Positions 14,513 through 27,769 of a stretch of DNA of 64,000 nucleotides are shown one piece after another. Source of the DNA: Paragordius varius (lineage: Eukaryota; Nematomorpha); the NCBI GenBank assembly GCA_964247055.1, contig OZ176051.1, positions 9,610,001 to 9,674,000 of the forward strand, read 5' to 3'. Both the position numbers and the translations under genes were made by a program. Under the pieces are notes generated by a model that ran no database searches, was not told the DNA's origin, and was given only the letters and a program-made list of their open reading frames with translations. Positions within the stretch are counted from its first letter, which is position 1, and every line of letters begins with the position of its first letter.

Positions 14513-14996
14513 ATTAACACTTCATTACCTTTTAATTTTTTTGTGGACGATCACATCTTGAGTTTTGTACCCAAAAGCTTAAAATTGTATACAAACTGTT
14601 GTTTAAAATTCATTACGATATAAACAAACCCTGTTCTCCTATATTAAATGGAAATATTTATAATTTTAAACTTCTAGAGTTTAAATTAAGATACCTTCAA
14701 AATACGATTAAAACAAACAGCTGATTTTTGTAAATATCCAAATTTGGTAGTAAATGTAAATTTAAAGCTTTTTAAAGTTAACTACTAACATTTTTTAGCA
14801 ACAATAAACTTTTCCCCAATTGTATGACTGGAAAAAATTTGAGATTAGGATTGTTTTTACAATTTTTTATTCAATCGTGCACCTAAAAGGCTGAAGAAAG
14901 CATATTTTTGAATTTGGCTCAATACTCTAATTACTTTTAAAAAAGTTGAATTCAAATAGCACTACCCCAAAAGTGAGTAAAGTATTAAAAGCTATT
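14513..14996. mobile_element. Foldback/MITE-like element, family 'CATTACCTTTT'
   Basis: The left end reads AACACTTCATTACCTTTT and the right end, reverse-complemented, reads a diverged TTAATACTTTACTCACTTTTG, forming inverted repeats. An internal 'aacaaacagctgat' block is shared with the related copies at 28990-29518 (inverted), 29799-30620 and about 58280-58640. No coding capacity. It appears old. Confidence 0.55.
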
Positions 14997-17165
14997 TTGG
15001 TGTTTGTTATATATTTAATAACCTATATTCGAATTCTGGTATCAATTTATAAAAGAATGCATTCATACGCGGTTCGATATTTTTTTGAATGGTGAAATGC
15101 CAAAGCTAATCATTGATCATGATTAGGCCTATCATCTATTTTTTGGTTTTATCCAAATTTATTTGTGATTTGCAATGAGAGGTTGAATAAGGAGTCAAAA
15201 TTCTGGGACAAAAGGTTTTTAGATTAGGTTGGTTAATAATATGGTGCTTTCAATTTTGGAGCTGATCATCTTTAGACTAACCATCCCATGGGTTTAAATT
15301 TGTAAATGAAAACTACATTAACATGTCAAGTTATTGTTCTTATAGGTATTTAGCCTTAGGAGGCATTTATTCAAATAGATATAATATTTGTGTTTAATAT
15401 AGTATGAATCCTGATTAATCCAGATAAAATTCCATTATCATATTGGCATATATTGACATTTCGTATGCAAATAATAGGGTTCCTAAAATATCCAAGAAAG
15501 AAATATATTAATGTTATTTCATTGTTCTATTGGTTTTAGGCCTTGCGAGTATTTAATTATTAATTACTTGGGATGATAGTTTCCCATCCGAAACAAATTG
15601 AAAAATCTTAATTTAGCCAAATTTAAAACTATGCCTCCTGACCTTTTTTTGTATTTAATATAACTCAAAAAATGAAAAATTCATTGAAATGACCTTCAAA
15701 CATTTTCCTTTTTATATTTTACAGTCGTTATAATCGTCAACCCATAAAGTACATCATGAATCAAGTTTAAAAAACGAACTGCGAAACGCCTTGTTCACAT
15801 TTGACAGTAAATTTCGATAATTTTTAATTTCAAAATATCTTGTTTACTTTTAAATTAATAATAGCTAAATTTTAAACTGTGGAGTTACAAATAATAAGTA
15901 AACACTTTATTCAATAGAATATAAGCCTTCATGATAATATTTTACAAATGTAAAACTTTAGGATAAATCCAAACTATATGCTTAATATAGCTCAAAAATA
16001 TTAAGAAATATATTTCCATTTATGGTAATTTTGAAAATTGCCAAAATAATGCCCATCATGCTAAATAAAACTATTAGGGGAAAGCATTCTTTATTTCAAA
16101 GAGTAATATTTCAAAAAATATATTATCTTTAAAACATATTATTATAGTTCAAATGTAATATATTTTTTTAACCCAATTACATATTTTTTTCAACCAAACT
16201 GATCAATTTTTAAACCAAGCAACTCGAATTTTATTTAGATTAACTAAAACAAGCATTTATATAGATAAAATTTGAAATCACGATGGAGTGGTTTATTGAA
16301 ATTTATTTTTTTGCATAAATATTATAATAAAGATTGAAGATTTAAAATAAATATTTAAGGGTTAATTTTCAGTAGTGTTGTGATGAAAATGTTGAAAAAC
16401 ATATTGAGTTGAAAAAATTTTAAATTTGGTAGAATTGATAAGAAAAGGGTATATTTTTAGAAAAAAAAGAGCTGAGATTGCGACACGATCTTTAGTATAA
16501 TTATTCTTAAAGCATATTTTTCCGTATAATTTAAATATGGACAAAAATTTGTTGAAAAGTATTTTATGTATTTTGAAGCTTGATGGACGCAGCGAATAGT
16601 TACTCTAAGGTATTATAAAACAAGATTATTCTACATATTTTGCAGATGCATATTTCTATCAATTCAAATTTTAAAAATCGTTTGTCTTTTAAAGATTTAA
16701 TTTTTTCGATATTCAGCCAAATTTTAAATGCTTCTTCCATACAATTCGACCAGAAAAAAAATCTATCGACACCGTTTTTTAGGATAGGGAATTTTTTACC
16801 CGATTATATATTTTTGGGGCCATTTTGGTTTCAAATACCGGCATTCGGGAATAAAAATTTCCCATATAAAAAAACTGAGCCCATACATTTTTTTCTGCAT
16901 GGAATTGTATGAAAAGGCAATAATGTATATATATATATATATTGGATGTTTGGTATAATGCTGTATTTAAACACATAAAATTTAGATGATACATTTTTAT
17001 CTATTATATTTAACCTATTGTCGGATAAAAATGCGATTTTTTAATAAAAGAAAAATTAACTTTTTTTCTAGTATTTTAGCCCCATATATCATTTCGAAAT
17101 TCATTATCCTGAAACTTTTAGCTATCGTATAATACATGATTCATTAACCTTTATTTTCGGTCTTA

Positions 17166-17370
17166 AAATTTGTCGCTGCAGAAATATTTCGGTGGGGGCC
17201 ACATGTTAGACACCGTTGATTTAATCGATAAAAGAAGTTAAAATAATATATATTAATAATATTAAATTTTTGAACAGTCTTCATATAACTTAAATCAAAT
17301 AAAGATAAATAAATGGCCATATATTTTTCAAATGCGGCCCGCGAAACTATTTGTGTTGGGCACCTCTGGA
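17166..17370. mobile_element. hAT-derived fragments
   Basis: Two ends of the same type face the same way: one ending near 17216 ('ggccacatgttagacaccg') and one near 17367 ('gcggcccgcgaaac' then 'gttgggcacctctg'). The bases after them, GATTTAATCG and GATTAAATCG, are near-identical, so two insertions or a rearranged one are possible. GC-rich 'gcggcccgc' cores like these are common in small hAT elements of this window. Confidence 0.45.
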
Positions 17371-17743
17371 TTAAATCGTTTCACATTCACAACACAACTA
17401 CTATTTTGTCACTATTATTATCCATAAATATGATTGTTAATAAATTTTGTTTAATTTTATGATTACTTTTATAGTAGCTTTAATGCTTAAATATATGTAT
17501 TGGCAAAAATGCGTAGTATTTACTTTATTTTTTGAAGTAGCGTCCATCCTGAAAGACGTCTGAACAACGGTTAAGGACTTGGTTTCTCTTCCGCAAGCCA
17601 ACAATATTCGCTGTAGCAAGTTTACTTAATTTCATAGCGCTTTTTGCATTGACCCTGTGCCAAATAATTCAACTTTTAGGCAGGAAAAAAATTATTCGAG
17701 GAAAAATTAACAATAACTATGTCCTAATCATATTTGTAAGTCT

Positions 17744-17745
<2 letters not shown>

Positions 17746-17793
<48 letters not shown>
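17746..17793. repeat. (TA)n microsatellite
   Basis: An uninterrupted run of TA dinucleotides, about 47 bp. Similar runs occur near 8237, 25849, 38614, 40110, 51072, 52022 and 61209. Confidence 0.95.
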
Positions 17794-17797
<4 letters not shown>

Positions 17798-18170
17798 CTT
17801 TAAAAAAGTGCGAAAACTATATGTTTTTGAACGTGTCATATATGGATATTTAAATATTGGATTCCGCCCATTTAGAGGTGTCAATACATAAAATAACAAC
17901 ATAAAATTTCTTTTAAGGTCTGTAACCGCTTAAAAAATAACCATATATATGTTTTTTCTGTTATAAAAAATAAAAATAAAATTTTATAAATGGAGAAAGA
18001 TTAACCCTCAAAATTTAATTAATTAATAATGTTATAAGCTTATTTTATCAATATTTCTTTTGTTTTTAGCTCATTCATTGAAAAAGATATTATATAAAAT
18101 TTTTTGGATATAGTTTAAATTTTACTCGAATTCAAAATATTTATAAGAAGGTATTTAGAATTATTTGGAT

Positions 18171-18456
18171 ACCGTTTTTTCAAGCCCCATCAAATTGAAA
18201 AAAACTTGCGCCTCCCTTCCCCCTCCCAAAAAGGACAAAGATTATGAAATTTATTATAATATTATATAAATCATAATCAAGGAGATTCTGTACCTGCAAT
18301 TCTTAAAATATTTTTTCTATATCAATATAAATCTTGATTTGCATCTAAAATACGCAGTAATCTTTAATTTGTTTTTAGTATTATTTTTTAATCGATTTCT
18401 CCAAATTTTTAGCGCGCCCCTTAGATTTTTCTACGCCTTCCTTTTGGGAACCGTTG
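18171..18456. mobile_element. Probable hAT-type MITE (286 bp)
   Basis: The left end ACCGTTTTTTCAAGCCCCA and the right end, reverse-complemented CAACGGTTCCCAAAAGG, are inverted. The flanks ATTTGGAT (18163-18170) and GTTTAGAT (18457-18464) match at 6 of 8 bases, consistent with a worn 8-bp duplication. The internal 'gcgcgcccc' and 'ggaaggcgtag' blocks resemble the hAT MITE at 29941-30214. Older than the other copies. Confidence 0.6.
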
Positions 18457-20001
18457 GTTTAGATTTTGATTTTACTACAATATTTTCTAATTCTAAATTT
18501 GAATATGGGTGACTGCATTCTTAAGCCGTCACAGGGGTTATTTTTTAGCCATCAAACAGTACAGATATGAGTTTATTTGATATTGCAACTCCGTTAACGC
18601 CTTTCCAATAACTATACTCTAAAAAACCATAATTTTTTAATATGTCCATATATAAAAAAATTTCCATTTTTGCTATACCTTATGCCTATTATCACAACTA
18701 TTCTTATCGCACATTATTTGCCACAGAATTTGTTAGGATGGGTAAATCACTATATAAATATTAAAGATCTTGATTTGCATATATTTCTGTGAGAACCCAA
18801 TTTTGTCACCAATGTAATCTTTATACTTATCAAAATAGCATAATTGGCTTTAGAAAAATCGTTTTTTAGTATATTGGATCATATGCAACACATTCAAAGT
18901 TGCCTTAATCTAAGCCCCATTAATGGTAGCAGGTAAAACGTCATAGGCTCCCAAAAATTTTTCAAAAACCTAATGTGTCCCAATATAAGCTTTTGAATTT
19001 GATAATGACCATTATTTTGGTTGCGTTGAATGTGAAAGAATAATTTTTAAATAACTCCTAAATTAAGGTTTATCTATAACGGCCAAATCGAGAAAATATG
19101 ATGCGAAATAAAAGTCTGCCAATTTTAATATCGTGTTTTATTTCCCTATATGCCAATTATATCGAGTGCCATTTTTTCCGATTGCCCCATGATTACCACA
19201 TACAAAAGGCTTAGTTAAAACTAAAAAACAAGTTTGAGAAAATATTTAAGTTTAAAATCCTGATTAAATAAATATAAACCTTAACTTTATTGACATAATT
19301 TTAATGTGATGGCTAAACATTAAATTTCCATCATGTTTTAACTTTTATTTGTTCTAAAAAGGTAAAAAAACTACGTATAAATATCGAAAAAATCATTTTT
19401 TTAAGATTAGAATTACAATCCTAAAATGATGTTGAGGTGTAATAATATTGATTTTAGATTATCTTATTATATGCCAAAATCTTTTATAATTCCTTGTTAC
19501 TAATTTATAATCTACATGTAATGCAGGAAAATTAGGAATTATAAGTAAACTTGTTTTTGACAAGGTTATGAATTTAATGATTAAAGGTGGTGGTTTCCAA
19601 TATTTCTTTATTATAAATAAATAGACATGCCCAAAATTAATATATAATTTTAAAGGAAAAATATACTTCCAAATAAAAATTCTTTATATAATTCTAAAAT
19701 TGATATAAGATTTGTTTTATACTTATATAGTGGTGTAATACAAATTCGTGTTATGGTAAAAATAAGGGATTGAAACCGGAACCGCTTTGTGTTTTTTAAA
19801 GATTTTTCAATCAAATGGTTCTAATTTTCGTTTCACAATTCATATTTGAAGATGGTCTTTTTCGTGTGATAATCATTTAAAACTATAAAGCTATAATTTT
19901 GTTATTAAATAAAAATATTAGGTTACTTTTGATCCAAAAATTTTTACCAAAAAAATAATTTTAAAAATGACTATTTCGCGATAAATTGCGGGTCAAATAA
20001 G

Positions 20002-21093
20002 CCCTTTTCCGTTTTTTTCTTTTGGCTCAAAACAATCCAGAAAAGGGTAATGGTTCCAGTTCCGATCCTGGTAAAAACCATTCTTAAACTTTTCCAAAGC
20101 ATTCCTTATACTGTATGTATTTTGTAAATTAAATATAGATTCTGCATATTTTGTCTCTATATTGGGGCATTCTAGCCTACGTATATTTGGTACACATTGA
20201 TCCATATCCTTACAAAAACATTCTTCAACCATTATCAGTTTTTGATATATTTGGCAACGTGGGCCTTATAACTTTACGTGCAGGCATGGAAATTTTTATA
20301 TTCCATTATAATAATACTGATAATATCCATCAACCATAAAATTAGAGTGATATACGATAATAATATGATGAATGGTTTTATAACTGATTATTTGGCAATA
20401 TGGAATGATTTTACATTCAAGGAATCACCACTGAAAATTAATCTTCCTATTTTACAAACACTACAGTTAAATACTCAAATGTGTTTATTCGGTTTTGCAA
20501 CATACAAAATTATACGATATATTTATACGTTGCTTGTATCTTATCAACCAGCACAAAATATGGAGAGAAAAGATTCAAATTTTGAAAGTATTAGCAAAAA
20601 TATCACGAAAAGTAAATTAAGCGTGGCTTTGGATTATACAAAATTTCGCGTATTTTTTAAAACATCGACAAACATTACCCGACAACAAATCTTACAAATT
20701 TTCTACATGTTTGATATTGATGGAAGTGGTTGCATTTATTTTGACGCATTCTACTTTATAATCTCACTGCTGACAGCCGTCAAAGATAATATGGAAAAAG
20801 AGTTTTTGCACAAACATTGTCCGCAAATTTTTGCACTCATCGATCAAGATATGAATGGATTAATGGGTGAAAGCGAATTTATAAATTTTGCAAAAGTTTT
20901 TAAGGTTCGCACGCAAGTTATATGGGAAATTTTAGGCCAATATGATGTTTTGACTAAAATCAATCATGATACAACGGTAACAGATAACAAAAATATTGTT
21001 GAAAAATTTAAAAGTTATGGAAGTAAAAGGGATGATATCGAATTAGATTTGACTGAATTGCAAATATTAACACTTGGTGCTTTGGGCCGTTAG
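20002..21093 (+). CDS. EF-hand protein with hydrophobic N-terminal half (family uncertain)
   Basis: The model has exon 1 ending at 20112 (start uncertain; an acceptor at 20001 or an ATG at 20050 are options), exon 2 at 20139-20258 and exon 3 at 20284-21093. They are joined by introns of 26 nt (20113-20138) and 25 nt (20259-20283), both phase 0. The N-terminal part has two or three hydrophobic stretches (e.g. ILHILSLYWGILAYVYLV and a run rich in I before SINHK), suggesting membrane segments. The C-terminal half carries two EF-hands. The first is DIDGSGCIYFDA, which lacks the acidic residue at position 12; the second is DQDMNGLMGESE, canonical with Glu at 12. The spacing and flanking text (DAFYFIISLL, EKEFLHKH) recall EFCAB9-type EF-hand proteins, but that comparison is from memory. 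The C-terminal half is firm coding sequence; exon 1 and the TM reading are less sure. It is convergent with FAF2 (154 bp between stops). Confidence 0.68.
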
Positions 21094-21247
21094 AAAAATG
21101 ATGTAAATCACTTTATAATTTATTTATACACTTGCGTAAGTGTAATACATGGTAATATATATATTTAAGATTAAACATACCCCCATTCAATGGTCATAAC
21201 ATGTTAATATAATAAAGTTTTATTTTTAATATGCAAGCCGGTATTTT

Positions 21248-24200
21248 TTAAACAAACTCTTGCATATAGACAACTGTGGTTTGAGTCAATCCCACATCAG
21301 CGAACGTTAAATCTTTCTTATATTTTCCCTTTAAGGATGAATCGCAATCAGATTTTTCATATTGAGTGTCCTCTTTATTGCCATCAGCCATGTCATATTC
21401 ATCTTCAAAAAGTTTGTGATATATAACATCACAAGTGTGCTCATCTACCAATAATAATTGTTCCATATTATTAGGTTTAAGGCTATGTTTACTATCCACC
21501 TTTACACCATATACAAATTTGAATGTTTCGCACTCGCCGTATTCTGAGATCAAATTATTGTATGTTTGCGTGACTAGACGACGTTTTAGATCCATAGCTA
21601 ATTGACATGGTATAATTTGTCTGGGGTAATGCATAACCAGTGTGAAAGGCTTAGTTATGTTAGCATCAGGATGTGTAAAAGCCCAATTGTATAAAAGCTA
21701 TAATGCGTATTAAAACATTGATTACTGATTTTAAAACAGTAAACTAAAAAAATTATTTTTTTATAGTGGATTAATAAAAAACAATGTATCTCAAATATTA
21801 AAATCCGATTTGTTTTATAAATTATATTTATATATGAATATATAGTGTGCCAGTTTTGAGGTTCAGTCAAATTTTTGTCTTAGAGCTTTATCTGTAAAAA
21901 TCGCGGGGCTTAAACGCCATATTAAAGAAAAATACAAGAAAAGCGAAATAGAGACAGTTATAACTGTATTTGGTTATGAATTTTAAAATATGGATGAAAA
22001 GGCACAAAATTTTTATAATATATTTGAAATAAAATTTGGTATGTAAAAGTTACCCGATGTAACAATATATTTTAACTTGAAATATTTATTGGAACTACAT
22101 TGGGTACGCTACTTTTACTAATATCTAATTTACATTAGTCAATATACCTCATAGTTCTTAGGGGCTTTAAGTTTTTACAATTATTTACAATTTTTATGTA
22201 ATGCTGAATTCCATGATATATGGTATTTAAAATTGTTATCACTAAAAACTTAAAAAAGCCAAAATTTGACACTATAAATATATATATTAAAAATGCCAAA
22301 ATTTATAAAAATTTTATTTTTGTAACAAACATGTATTACCTGGAGTGGAGCATCGGTGGGAAAATAATTTTCAATCCGTTTCCCATTAGGCAATTTAATG
22401 ATAATTTTAACATGACCCGATGTTTGTATTGCAGATGAATTCCCGTCTATTTGGGGTTTTTTGTCTTTCGAAGCATTGAACGGATCCTCTACTTCCGCAC
22501 TATCAATCCAGGTCTCAGTGACTGGGATTTGTTTAATTAACTCTTGTTTGATTAAATTTAATTCCTGTGATGTGCGCATAAAATTTATATCTCCTATTTT
22601 TTATATAAGTATATGATGTTAACATAAATTAAAAGTTGGAATATTTAAGACATTTAAATTGCGTTAAAAAATCTATAATAAGATGGTATTAAAACCAGAA
22701 TTATTTTTGCTTATGGTTCGAAAAAATATTTTTACGTATAAAATTGGTTGAATTCCATTAATGCCAAAAAATTGATTTCAAATTTGATCCCAATTTTCTG
22801 AATACACAGATTCTTAAATTATCATCCACAAAATTTTTGTGAGTGCTACTTTTTCGCTGTAAAATTTGCCACAAATTTACAATGTATTACATAAAAAATA
22901 AATTATATTTTATCGAATTAATAATTTATTTTTAATATTTTTGGAACGCTAATTATTTCTGCAACGAAAATACCTTTTGAACCATTTCTTGTTTGGCTGG
23001 GAGGAATGATTTTTCAAGTTTTTGTTTTTGCGCCTGGTGTCTTTCAGCGCGTTTCGCGACACTTTTTTTCTTGTCTTCTTCCAAGGCTTGTTGCAAAGCT
23101 TCATCTTGTTGACGTCGTAACGTTAAGGTTTGTTCTCGTTTTCGTCTTTTTTAAATCAAGAAATATAAATGAGATTTAAAAAAAATAATTTCTAGTTTTA
23201 AATAAAAGTAAGTGATTTACTGATTAGTTCGGAACATTAATGTCTAATATTGTTATTATTTAATCAGGGGTGAAATGGGTAAAAAAGCAAAATGATATAA
23301 AGTTATAAATGCTGACAATTGAGATCATTTGTTTCTGCCATAATTAAAAGACAGCCTATTTTAAAGCTAAAAAATGGAATTACTTTTCTTCATGAGCCGC
23401 TATCATCCCCTGATTTTGATTGTTTAAAATGTTAATAAGCTTCTCCAACAATAACTCTGGATTCATGCTAATATTAATATAGAAGATTTTAATCATGTTT
23501 ATTATATCTAAATACATAATGGCCAATCTAAACGCACACAATATTTAAATTTTTTTATTTAAAAAAAACCAACCAAAGCGTGTTAATTTAACAATCTTAG
23601 AAGCTAATCCTTACCTCTCATTATTCGTGCTGCTATCATTATTGTTGGCGTTTCGAAAGGCCATATCAAAATTTTCCTCTCGATACAAAAGAGACATCCT
23701 AAGATTCGCAGGATTATTATCAAGCGGCAAAAATGAATTATCATTCCTCTGAAGTGCATGGTGTGAAAAATAATTTGTAATGAAAGATTGCAAATCTTCA
23801 TTCAGTGGCTGTTGTCCATCTTCATCGAACAAGAGATGGTTGTTTGGGTTATTTGTGCCTGAATGAGGCCATGTAAGACCCAAGACGGCAAAACACGGTT
23901 TGAATGTGTTGTCCAAAGAGTTATTATTACCAGCATTAATGTTGTTTATGCGGTTATTAATGTTATTATAGTTTGAGGTATAGGGGTTATACCGCCTAAA
24001 ACTGGCAAAAGATCCATTTCGACTACCACTGAGACCTGAAATATATACAGTATGAGTAATTATAATACCAAGTTATTATTAGTTATCGGCAGATAGTATG
24101 TTCAGCAAAAAGATATATAAACTTATTTTCGCTTTTCCTTGCTAGTCACCAAATATAATGTTCTTTGCTGCACATGCTAACTGGTAATTATTAAATTAAA

Positions 24201-25845
24201 AACTGGCAAGGTATAGTTCCTCACACTGTATGATAAATTAGGCAAAAAAAGCAAATTTCGTAAGAGTTTTAATTTTTTCAACCTACCTTGACCTAATGCA
24301 TTTCGAGCAACCTTTTGTCCTTCGGAAGATTTCAGATCACAAGCCCACATCAACCAATCCCCACCACTGTGGTTAGATTGGTTAGGTATTGGATCAAAAT
24401 TTTCGTTTAAGATTGAGGTTTGTAAAAAATTCGAGAATTCACTCGAACAAAGTATGTTACGGCAAAACGCATCACAGGATTGCGAATCAAAGTCATGAAG
24501 GTAAACGATAAGGTATTTGATGGATGTTTTAGCGTCTCTTAAAGCCTTGAATATAAAATATAGTTTATATTATATTTTTTATTTTCCTAAAAAATAAAAT
24601 TTTTTAAAACCTTAAAAGAATTAATAATCCCAGCATTAACAATGCTGATAAAAATGTGCGAATACTCAAATACATGGTAATATAATCATATGCCTTACAT
24701 TACCAAACCGACAGCGTGTTTAATACATTACTCAAATATACGGTCAATATTTTTTCTATAAACATTCATCCAGAACCTTGTATAAATCAATACCATTTTT
24801 TAATAGCCTTTTTCGGTTAAGGTTGCAAAAGGGATGATAGTATAATTAGATTGAAAAAGAAACGGTAAAAATTACCATGTGTAAGTCAAATTAGATAAAA
24901 ACAAAACAATTAGTATTATTAAATAAAACACATTAGTGGCTATATGTTCCATAAATCAAAATTTGATATTTTAAGTTTAAAAATCATTTTCGGGATTACT
25001 TTTTTGTCATAGTATATAAAAAAAACATGCATACAAATGATTTTAACTTATAAGCTTGATGCATATGTGCTAATCTCAAATTTAAATTTTGAGGGTGTCT
25101 TGGGATCAAAAAATAACTTATTACCTCAAAATCGCTCAATTATACCAAAGCAGACGAGTGTGAAAAACTTTTATGCGCCTCTATTTAATTTTCTTGGCCT
25201 CTATTATGAAATAAAAAATATCTCTAAACCTTGTTTTTTTTAAAAAAATTTAAAAATCTTTTGGGCAGAAATTAAACCGATGAACAAATGATACAAGTAT
25301 TTTTCATTTATATTAATAGACATTTTGCTTTAAAAGAATCTTTTTTTTAATAAATAACGAAATTAGAACAATTGGTTGGACCGTTATTTTCAATAAAAAA
25401 TGTTATTTTTTAGATTCTATTTAATCCTGTTATTCCCTGTATATAATCTTTACCAATTTAATAACCATACAAATTCATATTTTAACATTTTACACATGTT
25501 TGTTTAGATATACCATTTGCACTTCAAGAATGTCGTTAAACACTTCAAAATGGTCCATTTTTATTTGTAATCGCAATTTTTGCATGTAATTATTTATTTT
25601 TTTAAATATTATCCTTTTATCTTGATTTATTAGTATCTTTTCATTAATTAAAATTTTGCATATAAAAACTGATTTGTTTTGTTTAGAGCTAATTTTTTCC
25701 TATACTTTATTTGTCAACGAAAAATTGCAATTAATAACCCAGAAAACTTAAATATATTTAATTCCACGTAATTTTTTAAAAATATTTTCAAAATATACAG
25801 AAATATACGGTTATTATATGGAAAATATTTGTATCTAAGTCAGGT

Positions 25846-25887
<42 letters not shown>

Positions 25888-26722
25888 GGGTTAAATAATA
25901 TAATAGATGAATCATTGGTTTGATTAATTATTTTTAAACACAAAAATATGTTCAAGGACCGGATTGAAAGTTTAAAAACCAACTTGAAATGTTTAACAAC
26001 CAATATAAAATATTGAAGAAGCTCTTGAAGTGTAAATGACATATATAGATATAAATAATGCTATTTTTAATAAACAGATTAGAATAAAAAAATATCTTTT
26101 AATATACTTTTCCATATGATGCCCGATAAAAGGTTGGGTGTTGAGTACCATACAAACCTTCAAATCGTTCAATAAAAGTTTCTACATCCAATTCGGCATT
26201 GTGAGCATGCTCTGTTAAAGATAAGGTTTGGCGATTGATGGGTATCATGGATGCTAAAAGAAAAAATATTTACATGTAAAACAATTTATATATTTTATAT
26301 AAAAATGCTATATAATATACTAAAAAATTGTAAGAATGCCATAACAGCATAATAGAAAAAACGAGCAGGGATAAATAGCCAGTTTAAAATTCGACTAGAT
26401 ATGGATGGTGATGAGGTTTGAAAGGGCGAAATAATATGATACCTAAAAATTAAAAGGTTAATACATTCTTGATATATATTCCAAGTAAGAATTTGAAAAA
26501 TCTGAAGATAAATCAGGCGATGTATTTGGGTTTTGTGCAGCACCATTGTTAAATGCAGCATCTACAGCATCATCTATATTCCAATTATGCCCAATCAAAA
26601 TGTTTTTACAATGCTGCATGTCTGTTAACCCCGTCAAATCCTGATATAACATAAATATTAACCTGAAATTGCAGGATCAAATTTATTTTTTCATTGCTTA
26701 GTTCTCTGAACAGCTCGTCCAT
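21248..26722 (-). CDS. FAF2: FAF2/UBXD8, ER and lipid-droplet UBA-UAS-UBX protein
   Basis: FAF2 sits in the ER or lipid-droplet membrane by a hairpin and recruits p97/VCP in ER-associated degradation. Ten exons on the minus strand: 26722-26663, 26640-26465, 26442-26321, 26253-26108, 24545-24287, 24035-23615, 23467-23384, 23145-22974, 22564-22340 and 21697-21248, totalling 2115 nt (704 residues). The UBA domain (1-60) has LLQFQ-like LILQFQ then DLTGLTDMQHC and HNWNIDDAV. The hairpin segment is 97-119. The UAS thioredoxin-like part starts at ALRDAK with YLIVYLHDFDSQSCDAFCRNILC. A charged coiled coil with RRQQDEALQQALEEDKKK precedes UBX (530-704: VKIIIKLPNGKR, HYPRQIIPC). Human FAF2 is about 445 residues; the extra length is Asn/Ser-rich inserts in UAS (exon 6) and in UBX. 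Introns 1 and 2 are 22 nt each; intron 4 is 1562 nt. The exon 9 acceptor is the least certain. Confidence 0.93.
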
Positions 26723-27769
26723 AACATATGTATTGTGGATGAAATAGAAGTCATATGGGTATCCCTTTTCACTTTTTGTCCGCGATAACATATTGGGCAT
26801 GTTTTTTTTATCCCAAAGCCAATCCTGTTACCTAATCTTTAAAAGGTTTTATTATAAAATATAATTATTAAACATTGTCCTCCCGCATTAGAAGGCTGAT
26901 ATTTTTAGCATTTTTGTAACTTCTAGGTCTTATGGGACAGCTAGAAAACACGGTGAAAATAAACTGATGATTTTATTAATTAATATCAGATTTTTGCTGA
27001 TAAAATGTTGGAAAGATTATTAATATACGTTTCCTAACCATATTGATTTGCCTAAGCAGTAGTTTTTATAGAAATAATGGCGAAAAGATTAATTAAGGGT
27101 TTTATATTACATTTATTAAAAAAGTTATATGAAGCATGGGACTTGGAAGTTTAAAGCATTTCGACCCCAAATACCTCAAATACTTTTTAGTGCTTTAAAA
27201 TTTCGAATGCCATGGGATGTAAAACTAACCCAAAAGGTTACGAGTGCTAAAAATATATTTTTCAGTGAACACTTAATTATTTATTTTTTTATATTAGAGT
27301 CTGGGTGTTTCTTACATTAAGGCTTGAACTTGTAAATTAACTTGTGTTTAGAGAGTTGTGTTGGTTAAAATATCTCTTTATTAATAAAATGACTAATATT
27401 CAGTTTTCTTCCACACGGATATCTAACACATGACTCGCGGGCCGTATTAAAAAGATATATGGGCATTCAAAAGTATTTTATTAGATTCAAAGAATGCGAA
27501 AACCATTTGCAGTTTAAAATGTATCTTTGAACATTTTAAATTGGTCCTTTAACTATTTTATTTTGTTTTAAAATTTTATCAATCAAATTATATATCATTC
27601 ATCCTTTTATTTTCGTATTTTCTATAAAAAAACTTAACAGTATCAATGTTTTAATCATTCAGAAACTGTATATATTTTTTATTTGTTTAAAAATTATTTT
27701 AACTATTTAAAACATTTTTACACCTAATTAAAATATATATGAGTTTCCTGGGTTATTATCAGGGTTTTT
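26723..27769. other. Intergenic DNA with a hAT-type fragment
   Basis: No exon recognised. Around 27415-27475 a 'ctaacacatgactcgcgggcc' type stretch resembles the ends of hAT MITEs elsewhere in the window, but I cannot see the partner end. The FAF2 promoter should be just right of 26722. Confidence 0.4.

Larger units (their letters stand above)
13953..20001. other. Six-kilobase gene-poor region of repeats and AT-rich DNA
   Basis: I found no convincing exon on either strand. Recognisable pieces are listed separately: a dispersed element near 14513-14996, hAT-derived fragments at 17166-17370, a hAT MITE at 18171-18456 and a (TA)n run at 17746-17793. A fragment near 19765-19800 resembles part of the SINE-like repeat at 31205-31300. 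The open frames at 16362-16544, 16640-16994 and 17437-17891 show no family signal; the last is largely TA repeat. Confidence 0.4.

Noticed and set aside
16640-16994. Frames of 71 and 90 residues
   Set aside because: Low complexity, overlapping on opposite strands, no family signal.
19993-20232. 79-residue minus-strand frame
   Set aside because: Antisense to exons 1-2 of the EF-hand gene. The plus-strand reading joins in phase to a long, EF-hand-bearing exon, so the minus frame was dropped, though exon 1 itself is not certain.
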